A program made the translations under genes and the position numbers. Below are positions 57,223-64,000 of a stretch of 64,000 bases of DNA, one piece after another (position 1 is the stretch's first letter; each line of letters starts with the position of its first letter). This DNA comes from Rhizobium aethiopicum (GTDB lineage: Bacteria; Pseudomonadota; Alphaproteobacteria; Rhizobiales; Rhizobiaceae): positions 62,001 to 126,000 of the forward strand of contig NZ_FMAJ01000015.1 of assembly GCF_900094625.1 (NCBI RefSeq), read 5' to 3'. The notes beneath the pieces were generated by a model. That model ran no database searches and was not told where the DNA came from. It saw only the letters and a list, made by a program, of their open reading frames with translations.

Positions 57223-58049
57223 GAGACCATCTCCGGATCTTTGACGAGGCCATCGGCATCGCGCATGCGGATGTTGCCGTCGTGATTGAATTCGCAGAAC
57301 CCGCCGCCCTGGAACGCGCGGGCGACCCGTCCCTCCGCTCCGTCCTCGATACGGGCGTGATCGCGCGGCCGGTCCTGCGGCTGATAACCAAGCCGTGTCG
57401 CCAAATTGTTGTCCCACCATATGGTGTCGGTGTCGGAAACACCGTAAACAACAGTTGCGGCGATCTGCGGATGGGTGAGGCCGATCCGCACCAGTTGCGC
57501 CAGATCCCGGGCGCTGATCCAGATCGCGATGGTACGTTCGCTGTTGGGGTAGGTGCCGGCATTGCCGATGCGGATGGATAGTGAGCGAATGCCCGCCGTA
57601 TCGTAATAAAGTCCCGCCACCAGTTCGCCCCAGCATTTGGAAAGTCCGTAGGGGCTGTCCGGTCGCATGGAATCGAGCGGCGAAATGACCTCGCCGCGGG
57701 GATAAAAGCCGGTCGCATGGTTGCTTGACGCGTAGACCATCCTCTCGACCTTGTTGATCCGGGCGGCCTCGTACAGATTGTAGGTGCCGAGGACATTGGC
57801 CTGCAGAATGGCGCCCATATCGACGCCGCTGGCAATTCCGGCGAGATGAACGACGCCGTCGATGCCGCGCAAAGCGGCCGTTGCCTCTTCGAGCTTCGAC
57901 AGATCGGCGCGGACGAAGCTTTCATTCTCGGCCAGATCCACAGGCTCATGAATATCGATCAAGCGGACATGCTCGACATGCTGCCTGAGGAAGGGGCGCA
58001 GCAGCGTCCCGACACGTCCGGCGGCACCCGTCATGGCGATCCGTCTCAT
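57219..58049 (-). CDS. NAD-dependent uronate dehydrogenase-like SDR
   Basis: 276 residues of the extended SDR family. NAD motif TGAAGRVG (7-14), the ASSNH motif near 107-111 and active-site Y134/K138 (YGLSK) match uronate dehydrogenase (Udh) from Agrobacterium as I recall it, including YNLYEAAR and the C-terminal FQGG. It would oxidise D-galacturonate or D-glucuronate to an aldarolactone with NAD+. ATG 58049 has GGAGG seven bases upstream; the in-frame ATG at 58064 is too close to that site. Confidence 0.85.
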   Translation of the reverse strand: MRRIAMTGAAGRVGTLLRPFLRQHVEHVRLIDIHEPVDLAENESFVRADLSKLEEATAALRGIDGVVHLAGIASGVDMGAILQANVLGTYNLYEAARINKVERMVYASSNHATGFYPRGEVISPLDSMRPDSPYGLSKCWGELVAGLYYDTAGIRSLSIRIGNAGTYPNSERTIAIWISARDLAQLVRIGLTHPQIAATVVYGVSDTDTIWWDNNLATRLGYQPQDRPRDHARIEDGAEGRVARAFQGGGFCEFNHDGNIRMRDADGLVKDPEMVS

Positions 58050-58070
58050 CGTCCTTCCTCCCATTGTCTT

Positions 58071-58784
58071 TCAAACCCCCTGGAACATGCGGGCGCGCGC
58101 ATTCAGTATGTGTCTCTTCATCGCGTCGTGCGCTTCGGTTTCCCGGCGTGCGAAGATTGCCTCCACGATGACCGCATGCTCGTCCTGGACGCTGCGGATC
58201 TGCTCCGGCGTCCGTTTCAGGCTCAGGCTTCGTGTCACCGAATGGCCGATGGCGAAATGCGGCTTGAACCATTCGCGTACGGTGATGTGAAACTGATTGC
58301 CCGTCGCCATCGCAATCGCATCGTGCAAGGCCTGGTCTTCGTCGGCGCCCAGTTCGCCGTTCCTCAGACATTGTTCGATTGCAAGAAGCGCCTCCGTAAT
58401 TCGCTCCTTGTCGGCGGGCTGCCAGTTTCGCGCCGCAAGCTCCGCAGCTTCGGCCTCAAGACCGGCGCGGAATTCGAAGAACCGCTGGACATCGGCAAGC
58501 GAGCCGACCGGGACCATTTTCAGCACCGACGAATCCGGCCGCTGCCGGACATAGGAGCCTGAACCTTTGCGCGAGACGACAAGGCCATCGGCCCTCAGGC
58601 GTTCGAGCGCTTCGCGCACGACGGGTCTCGACGCGCCGAAATCGGCGGCAAGCTTGGTCTCCGACGGCAGCCGTTCGTTGACGGGAAAGTTGCCGTCCGC
58701 GATCATCCCTACGATCTTCTCGTAGATAATGTCGCTGAAGCGCGTTGCGCCCCTGTTCGAAACGGCATCGATTGCAAACGTCAT
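58071..58784 (-). CDS. GntR-family (FadR/FCD) transcriptional regulator
   Basis: 237 residues: an N-terminal winged HTH (SDIIYEKIVGMIADG, LPSETKLAADFGASRPVVRE) and an FCD ligand-binding domain with metal-binding His residues (LHDAIAMATGNQFH and EHAVIVEAI). The family includes UxuR/ExuR-type regulators of uronate use. It heads the uronate operon and is divergent from the second ABC importer, so it probably controls both. The start could instead be 58808 or 58826. Confidence 0.87.
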   Translation of the reverse strand: MTFAIDAVSNRGATRFSDIIYEKIVGMIADGNFPVNERLPSETKLAADFGASRPVVREALERLRADGLVVSRKGSGSYVRQRPDSSVLKMVPVGSLADVQRFFEFRAGLEAEAAELAARNWQPADKERITEALLAIEQCLRNGELGADEDQALHDAIAMATGNQFHITVREWFKPHFAIGHSVTRSLSLKRTPEQIRSVQDEHAVIVEAIFARRETEAHDAMKRHILNARARMFQGV

Positions 58785-59157
58785 TATCGCTCTTTTCTCC
58801 CCCGCCATGTGGCAGATTCGCCCCATCGGATCTTCTCCCGGCGAGCAGAAGCCGGATATGCCTTCTAGACCATGCGCCGGGATGGCGCCGTGCTGTCACT
58901 GGCCGCGACGCGGCATGTATACAGCTTCTGACAGGTTTCTCTTCTTTCCCTAGCCATGACAGGAACGCCAAAGGTTTGGTGTTTCCGTTCGATACTGCAT
59001 CGACTATCGAATCTGTAAATATCTGTCAACACTTGTAATCATTTGAGAACGTGTCTATGGTTTGCTCCCAGCGCCGAGGAGGGCGCAAAACGGCAGGTCG
59101 GGAAGCCCGCCGCACCAGCCGGGACAAGCCTGTTTCGGCATAAAAGGGGAGGAAACG
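58785..59157. promoter_or_regulatory. divergent control region of the uronate locus
   Basis: About 370 bp without a gene. TGTATACA at 58916-58923 is an 8-bp palindrome of the type often bound by FadR-subfamily GntR proteins (candidate operator). A sigma70-like pair TTGTAA (59033) and TATGGT (59056) with 17 bp spacing points toward the second importer. The part from about 58980 to 59060 is AT-rich. Confidence 0.45.
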
Positions 59158-61095
59158 ATGCCCAGTGAAATTCTGTCTCGCGGTGTCACCCGCCGCGCCG
59201 TTCTCGGCGGCATGGCTGGTGCCGCGGCACTATCCATCGCCGGTCGCGCCTTCGCCGCCGGCGGCGAAGCGCCTGCGCTGGCGCAGCTCGTCAAGGACGG
59301 CAAACTGCCGCCGCTTGCCGAGCGTCTGCCGAAGAAGCCAATGGTCGTGACGCCGTTCGAGAAGGTCGGCACCTATGGCGGCACGTTGCGCCGCGGCTTG
59401 CGCGGTTCATCCGACCATAACGGCATTCTGCGCATGGTCGGCAACCAGAGCCTCGTGCGCTGGAACCTGGAATTCACCGCCGTGGAGCCGAACCTCGCCG
59501 AGCGCTGGGAGGTCAGCGATGACGCTACCCAATTCACCTTCCACCTGATCGAAGGCGTGCGCTGGTCGGACGGCCATCCCTTCACGGCGGACGACATCGT
59601 TTTCGCGATCGAGGACTGCGTCAAGAATACCGAGCTTTACAGCGCCACGCCGGCGCAGCTTGCCGTTGCCGGCAAGCCGGTCACCGTCGAAAAGATCGAC
59701 GATTATACAGTGAAGTTCACCTTCGCGGCGGCAAACGCGCTTTATCTCGAAAATCTCGCCACGCCGCTCGGCCAGCATCCGACGCTCTTCCCCAAGCATT
59801 ACTGCAGCCAATTCCTGCCGAAATACAATCCCAGCATCGCGGCCGATGCCAAGAAGGCGGGCGTCACCAGCTGGACGGAGCTCTTCCGCAGCCGCTGCGG
59901 CGACATCGAAATCCCGACGCGCTGGGGCAATGTCGACAAGCCGACGCTCGATCCCTGGGTCGTCAAGGAGCCCTATGTCGGCGGCGCAACGCGGGTCGTC
60001 ATGAGCCGTAATCCCTATTTCTGGCAGGTCGATACATCGGGCAATCAGCTTCCCTACATTGATGAAGTCAACTTCGGCATTTCACAGGACGTCGAGTCGC
60101 TGATGCTGAACGTGATCTCCGGAAAAATTGACATTCAGGAGCGTCACATCAGCGTGCTCGCCAACAAACCGACGCTGTCCCAGAACATGCAGAAGGGTGA
60201 CTATCGTCTGCTGACGCTCGTGCCTTCCGCCTCGCAACAGTGCCAGATCTATTTCAACATCACTCACAAAGATCCTGCCATGCGCAAGATGTTTGCCGAC
60301 AAGTCGTTCCGGCAGGCGCTCTCGATCGGCATCAATCGTCAGGAACTGATCGACATCGTCTATTTCGGCCAGAGCGAGCCCTACCAGGCCGGCCCGCGTC
60401 CGACCCATCCCTGGTATCACGAGAAATATGCACGTCAGTTCACCGAATATGACGCTGGCAAGGCGGGCGCGATGCTCGACCAGGCCGGTTACAAGAAGGG
60501 GCCCGACGGCTTTCGCGTTCGGCCCGACGGCCAGAAAGTCTTCTTCTCGATCGACGTTATTCCGACGCTCTATCCCGACCTAGTCGACGCGCTCGAACTG
60601 GTCAAAACACATTGGTCGCAGATCGGTATCGACATGAAGGTCAACACGATCGAGCGGGCGCTCTATTATACCCGCGGCGACGACAATGCGCATGATGCGG
60701 CGGTGTGGCCGGGTCCTGGCGGTCTCGATCCGATGCTCGATCCGCGCGATTTCTTCGCCTTCCATCCGCAAGGGTCGCGTTACGCCATTCCGTGGACGCT
60801 CTGGTACACCTCGAACGGCGCCCGCGGCGAAGAGCCGCCGGAAAGCCAGAAGAAGCGCATGAAGCTGTTCGACGAAGCGCGTTCGACGGCCGATCTCGAC
60901 AAGCGCGGCGCGATCATGAAGCAGATCTTCGACATTGCCGCGGAGGAATTTGAGACCGTTGGACTTTGCCTCGCCGTCGGCGGCTTCGGCATTATCCGCA
61001 ATAATCTGCGCAATGTGCCCGAGAAGGAGCCGGATAGCTGGTCCTGGCCCAATCCGGGACCTGCGATGCCGCAGCAGTTCACCTTCACGAGCTGA
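59158..61095 (+). CDS. peptide-type ABC substrate-binding protein, probably Tat-exported
   Basis: 645 residues of the SBP_bac_5 family, longer than the DppA type (about 530). The N-terminus has a twin-arginine-like signal, SRGVTRRAVLGGMAGAAAL, so it is probably exported folded through Tat. Motifs LAERWEVSDDATQFTFHLIE and HPFTADDIVFAIEDCV are typical. GGGAGGAAACG precedes ATG 59158. The long type is common in importers of oligosaccharides in rhizobia (inferred). Two hairpins lie between it and the permease gene. Confidence 0.88.
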   Translation: MPSEILSRGVTRRAVLGGMAGAAALSIAGRAFAAGGEAPALAQLVKDGKLPPLAERLPKKPMVVTPFEKVGTYGGTLRRGLRGSSDHNGILRMVGNQSLVRWNLEFTAVEPNLAERWEVSDDATQFTFHLIEGVRWSDGHPFTADDIVFAIEDCVKNTELYSATPAQLAVAGKPVTVEKIDDYTVKFTFAAANALYLENLATPLGQHPTLFPKHYCSQFLPKYNPSIAADAKKAGVTSWTELFRSRCGDIEIPTRWGNVDKPTLDPWVVKEPYVGGATRVVMSRNPYFWQVDTSGNQLPYIDEVNFGISQDVESLMLNVISGKIDIQERHISVLANKPTLSQNMQKGDYRLLTLVPSASQQCQIYFNITHKDPAMRKMFADKSFRQALSIGINRQELIDIVYFGQSEPYQAGPRPTHPWYHEKYARQFTEYDAGKAGAMLDQAGYKKGPDGFRVRPDGQKVFFSIDVIPTLYPDLVDALELVKTHWSQIGIDMKVNTIERALYYTRGDDNAHDAAVWPGPGGLDPMLDPRDFFAFHPQGSRYAIPWTLWYTSNGARGEEPPESQKKRMKLFDEARSTADLDKRGAIMKQIFDIAAEEFETVGLCLAVGGFGIIRNNLRNVPEKEPDSWSWPNPGPAMPQQFTFTS

Positions 61096-61104
61096 TTTTG
61101 ATCG

Positions 61105-61129
61105 AGCGCCGTACTGACGGTACGGCGCT
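61105..61129 (+). promoter_or_regulatory. strong intercistronic hairpin after the binding-protein gene
   Basis: AGCGCCGTAC and GTACGGCGCT form a perfect 10-bp stem with a 5-base loop, followed by TTCTT. It may act as a weak terminator or as an mRNA stabiliser for the binding-protein message. Confidence 0.6.
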
Positions 61130-61153
61130 TTCTTCGGTTCGCCTTCCGAGATG

Positions 61154-61180
61154 CCTTGCCGGCGATGAGAGCCGGTAAGG
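61154..61180 (+). promoter_or_regulatory. second intercistronic hairpin, next to permease ribosome site
   Basis: CCTTGCCGGC and GCCGGTAAGG form a 10-bp stem with one G-U pair and a 7-base loop, ending just before the GGAGG at about 61183. It could affect translation of the permease. Confidence 0.45.
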
Positions 61181-61213
61181 TCCGGAGGGCGGTGTTCAAT
61201 GCAAGAGGCGCCC

Positions 61214-62200
61214 ATGCTGGTCTTTATCGCCAAACGCTTGCTGTGGATGATTCCATCGCTCTTTGCCGTCAGCTTCCTCGCTTTCGTGCTGATCCAGCTG
61301 CCGCCGGGCGATTATGTCACCACCTATATTGCCACACTGGCGGCCTCCAATGAAATCGTCGATCAGAACACCGCGGCCCAGTTGCGCGAGCGCTTCGGAC
61401 TCGATGACCCGATGCTCATCCAATATTTCAAGTGGATGTGGGGCATCCTCTCGCGCGGCGACTTCGGCATTTCCTTCGAGTGGCAGCAGCCGGTCTCCGA
61501 CCTGATCTGGGAGCGCATGGCGCTGACCCTGGTTCTCGCGCTTTCGACTTTGATTGCCACCTGGGCGATCGCCCTGCCTATCGGCGTCTTTTCCGCCGTG
61601 CGCAAATATTCCATCGGCGATTACTTCTTCACCGCCTTCACCTTCTTCGGCCTCGCCATCCCCTCCTTCCTGCTGGCGCTGGTGCTGATGTATGTCGCGG
61701 CGGTCGAATTCGGCCAGGATGTCGGCGGGCTGTTCTCGCCGCAATACGAGAATGCGCCCTGGAGCTTCGCCAAGATGGTCGATCTCTTCTCGCATCTCTG
61801 GCTTCCCGTCATCATTCTGGCCGTCTCTTCGACCGCAAGCCTCATCCGCGTGATGCGCGCCAACATGCTCGACGAACTGCCGAAGCCCTACGTGACGACG
61901 GCACGGGCAAAGGGGCTCTCGGAATTCCGGCTGCTGATGAAATATCCTTTGATGATCGCGCTCAACCCGTTCATCTCGACGATTGCCTGGCTGCTGCCCA
62001 ATCTCATCTCCGGCTCGGTCGTCGTCGCCATCGTCCTCAACCTGCCGACGGCAGCCCCCTTGTTGCTGCAGGCGCTGATGGCGCAGGACATGTATCTCGC
62101 CGGCGCCTTCGTTCTGCTGATCTGCGCGCTGACGCTCATAGGCTCTCTGATCAGCGACATCCTGCTGGCGCTGGTCGATCCTCGCATCCGGTTGGAATAG
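61214..62200 (+). CDS. peptide-type ABC transporter permease (OppB/DppB-like)
   Basis: 328 residues with six hydrophobic spans: MLVFIAKRLLWMIPSLFAVS is the first, LIQLPPGDYVT the typical periplasmic start, and TTARAKGLSEFRLLMKYP the coupling loop. ATG 61214 follows AGAGG; an ATG at 61199 (MQEAP extension) has GGAGG ten bases away and is possible. Pairs with the permease encoded 10 bp downstream. Confidence 0.87.
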   Translation: MLVFIAKRLLWMIPSLFAVSFLAFVLIQLPPGDYVTTYIATLAASNEIVDQNTAAQLRERFGLDDPMLIQYFKWMWGILSRGDFGISFEWQQPVSDLIWERMALTLVLALSTLIATWAIALPIGVFSAVRKYSIGDYFFTAFTFFGLAIPSFLLALVLMYVAAVEFGQDVGGLFSPQYENAPWSFAKMVDLFSHLWLPVIILAVSSTASLIRVMRANMLDELPKPYVTTARAKGLSEFRLLMKYPLMIALNPFISTIAWLLPNLISGSVVVAIVLNLPTAAPLLLQALMAQDMYLAGAFVLLICALTLIGSLISDILLALVDPRIRLE

Positions 62201-62209
62201 GAGCCTGAC

Positions 62210-63331
62210 ATGGCCGACATCGCCGTTACAAACATTCAGCCGGATCGCGCCGCGGTCGCATCACAGTGGCAGCTGATCTGGTGGGCCTTTCGCCGCCACA
62301 AGCTGGCCATGGTGGCGCTCGTCGTTACCGTACTGATGTATATCGTCGCCCTCGTTCCCGGCTTCTTCGCCATCAACGATCCGAACCTGCAAAACGCGCG
62401 GGCGACCTTTCATCCGCCGCAGAAATTGCATCTGATCGATACTGAGAACGGGTTCTCGTTCGGCCCGCATTATTATCCGATGAAGCTGACCCGCGATCCG
62501 GAAACACTCGCCGCCATCTACAAGGAAGATACGTCGAAGCGTGTCGATGTTCAGTTCTTCGGGCGCGGCTACGAGTATTCCGTGTTTGGCCTGTTCAACA
62601 CCAACATTCATCTGATCGCGTCGCCCGACAAGACGACGCCGCTGCTGCTCTTCGGCGCCGACCGGCTTGGGCGTGATGTCTTCAGCCGAACGGTACAGGG
62701 TTCGCAGGTTTCGCTGTCGATCGGCCTCGTCGGCGTCTTCCTGTCGTTGATGCTCGGCATCGTGATTGGCGGCATCTCCGGATATTATGGTGGTCGCATC
62801 GATTTCTTCATGCAGCGCGTGATCGATTTCGTGCTGTCGCTGCCGACGATCCCGATCTGGCTTGCCATGGCTGCGGCGCTGCCGCAGGATTGGCCAGCGA
62901 CGCTGCAATACATGATGATCACGATCATCCTGTCGCTGACCGGCTGGGCCCAGCTTGCTCGCGTCGTTCGCGGCCGCTTTCTGTCCTTGCGCACCGAGGA
63001 ATTCGTCGCCGCCGCCAGACTGGATGGCGTTCGCGAAAGCCGCATCATCTTTCGCCATATGCTGCCGAGCTTTGCCAGCCACATCATCGCGTCGATCACG
63101 CTCGCAGTGCCGGCGATGATCCTGGCCGAAACCTCTCTTTCCTTCCTGGGGCTAGGGCTGCAGCCGCCGACCATCTCCTGGGGCGTGCTGCTGCGAGAGG
63201 CCCAGAACATCCGCTCGATCGCCACGGCGCCGTGGCTCTTCCTGCCCGGCTGCGCCGTCGTGGTTGCCGTCATGGCGCTCAATCTCCTCGGCGACGGCCT
63301 GCGCGATGCGGCTGACCCCTATAACAAATGA
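62210..63331 (+). CDS. peptide-type ABC transporter permease (OppC/DppC-like)
   Basis: 373 residues, longer than typical OppC because of a periplasmic insertion of about 80 residues after the first membrane span (about 55-140). OppC marks are LFGADRLGRDVFSRTVQGS and AARLDGVRESRIIFRHMLP. AGGAG before the ATG is a good ribosome site. Such long OppC proteins accompany the long-type binding proteins in rhizobial importers. Confidence 0.88.
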   Translation: MADIAVTNIQPDRAAVASQWQLIWWAFRRHKLAMVALVVTVLMYIVALVPGFFAINDPNLQNARATFHPPQKLHLIDTENGFSFGPHYYPMKLTRDPETLAAIYKEDTSKRVDVQFFGRGYEYSVFGLFNTNIHLIASPDKTTPLLLFGADRLGRDVFSRTVQGSQVSLSIGLVGVFLSLMLGIVIGGISGYYGGRIDFFMQRVIDFVLSLPTIPIWLAMAAALPQDWPATLQYMMITIILSLTGWAQLARVVRGRFLSLRTEEFVAAARLDGVRESRIIFRHMLPSFASHIIASITLAVPAMILAETSLSFLGLGLQPPTISWGVLLREAQNIRSIATAPWLFLPGCAVVVAVMALNLLGDGLRDAADPYNK

Positions 63332-63338
63332 GGCCGGC

Positions 63339-64000
63339 ATGACCGAAATCGTTTCCATTGCCGGCAGGCCGCTGCTTGAGGTGAAGAACCTGACCGTTGA
63401 ATTCCCGCTGCGCACTGGCGTCTTTCGCGCCGTCAGCGACCTGTCCTTTGCAATCGAACCGGGCAAGACGCTCTGCGTGGTCGGCGAAAGCGGATCCGGC
63501 AAGTCGGTGACGGCGCGCTCGATCCTGCAGATCGTCGATGCGCCCGGCCGCATTGCCGGCGGTTCGATCACATTGAGCCACCCGAAGGGCGGCTCGATCG
63601 ATCTGACCAGCCTCAATCCGCGCGGTCGCCAGATCCGGGCGATCCGCGGCCGCGATATCGCGATGATCTTCCAGGAGCCGATGTCGTCGCTGTCGCCCAT
63701 CCATACCGTCGGCAACCAGATTACCGAGGCGCTTCGCCTTCACACCAGGATGAGCAAGGCGGAGGCGCGCGCCGAGGCCATATCGCTGCTCAAACAGGTC
63801 GAGATTCCCTCGCCTGAGAAAGCGTTGGATCGATACGCCTTCCAATATTCCGGCGGCATGCGCCAGCGCGCGATGATCGCCATGGCGCTCGCATGCAAGC
63901 CGCAGCTGCTGATCGCCGACGAGCCGACCACGGCGCTCGACGTGACGACGCAGGCCGAGATCCTCGACCTGATCGCCCGCCTGCAGAAGGCCAACGGCAT
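63339..64000 (+). CDS. peptide-type ABC transporter ATP-binding protein, cut by window edge
   Basis: The first 220 residues or so of an OppD-like ATPase run off the right edge. Walker A is GESGSGKSVTA, Q loop FQEPMSSLSP, signature YSGGMRQRAMIAMAL and Walker B LLIADEPTTALD. It starts 7 bp after the permease stop (AGGCCGGC precedes the ATG). It completes permease-permease-ATPase order; a fused or separate second ATPase may follow outside the window. Confidence 0.9.
   Translation, partial: MTEIVSIAGRPLLEVKNLTVEFPLRTGVFRAVSDLSFAIEPGKTLCVVGESGSGKSVTARSILQIVDAPGRIAGGSITLSHPKGGSIDLTSLNPRGRQIRAIRGRDIAMIFQEPMSSLSPIHTVGNQITEALRLHTRMSKAEARAEAISLLKQVEIPSPEKALDRYAFQYSGGMRQRAMIAMALACKPQLLIADEPTTALDVTTQAEILDLIARLQKANG

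Overview
The window is a gene-dense, GC-rich stretch that looks like Rhizobium or a close relative in the Rhizobium/Agrobacterium group. The reasons are the codon use, many opp/dpp and sugar ABC uptake operons, the glgE / treS-maltokinase / glgB and treZ / malQ sets, a very large poly-HAMP hybrid kinase, a fragment that looks like the rhizobial DUF982 family, and several GGAAC-N16/17-(C/T)GTT promoters of the alphaproteobacterial EcfG general stress type. A chromosome and a large secondary replicon are both possible; nothing seen decides between them. No rRNA, tRNA, CRISPR array, insertion sequence or replication origin was recognised.

Layout. 1-6.4 kb: glgE (cut by the window edge), treS-mak fusion and glgB, a trehalose-to-alpha-glucan operon. 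6.4-9.8 kb: a ThDP-dependent decarboxylase-like enzyme and an aromatic aminotransferase, divergent from an Lrp/AsnC regulator. 9.9-12.7 kb: a FecBCD-type iron/siderophore ABC operon. 12.8-14.5 kb: a haloacetate-dehalogenase-like hydrolase and two small proteins behind a stress-type promoter. 14.7-22.7 kb: two cytosolic hybrid histidine kinases, the first with eleven tandem 92-residue HAMP repeats. 23.1-26.8 kb: treZ and malQ, with no treY in view. 26.9-32.8 kb: a dense run of small, mostly unrecognised proteins with several EcfG-type promoters. 32.8-36.1 kb: the ybhP / ybhN / clsB-like trio, rearranged around one two-way EcfG-type promoter. 36.2-38.3 kb: a DUF763 protein and a DMT-family transporter with a terminator hairpin in its leader. 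38.6-50.0 kb: a nine-gene carbohydrate locus (binding protein, ATPase, permease, SorC regulator, aldo/keto reductase, GlpD-like dehydrogenase, LsrF-like aldolase, FGGY kinase, GMC oxidoreductase). 50.1-64.0 kb: an oxidative uronate pathway (GntR regulator, uronate dehydrogenase, SMP-30 lactonase, DHDPS-family enzyme) in one operon with a five-gene peptide-type ABC importer. A second such importer diverges from it and runs off the right edge.

How it works together. The first half is mostly carbon storage and stress: trehalose is turned into maltose-1-phosphate and branched glucan (GlgE route), TreZ and MalQ act on the glucan side, and a set of small proteins and envelope genes appears to be under the general stress sigma factor. 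The second half is two import-and-catabolism modules, each with its own local regulator: an unknown polyol, ketose or AI-2-like substrate at 38.6-50 kb, and uronates or oligouronides at 50-64 kb. The observations I rank highest are the poly-HAMP kinase, the EcfG-type promoter set with its shared divergent promoter, and the Lsr-like sugar locus of unknown substrate.
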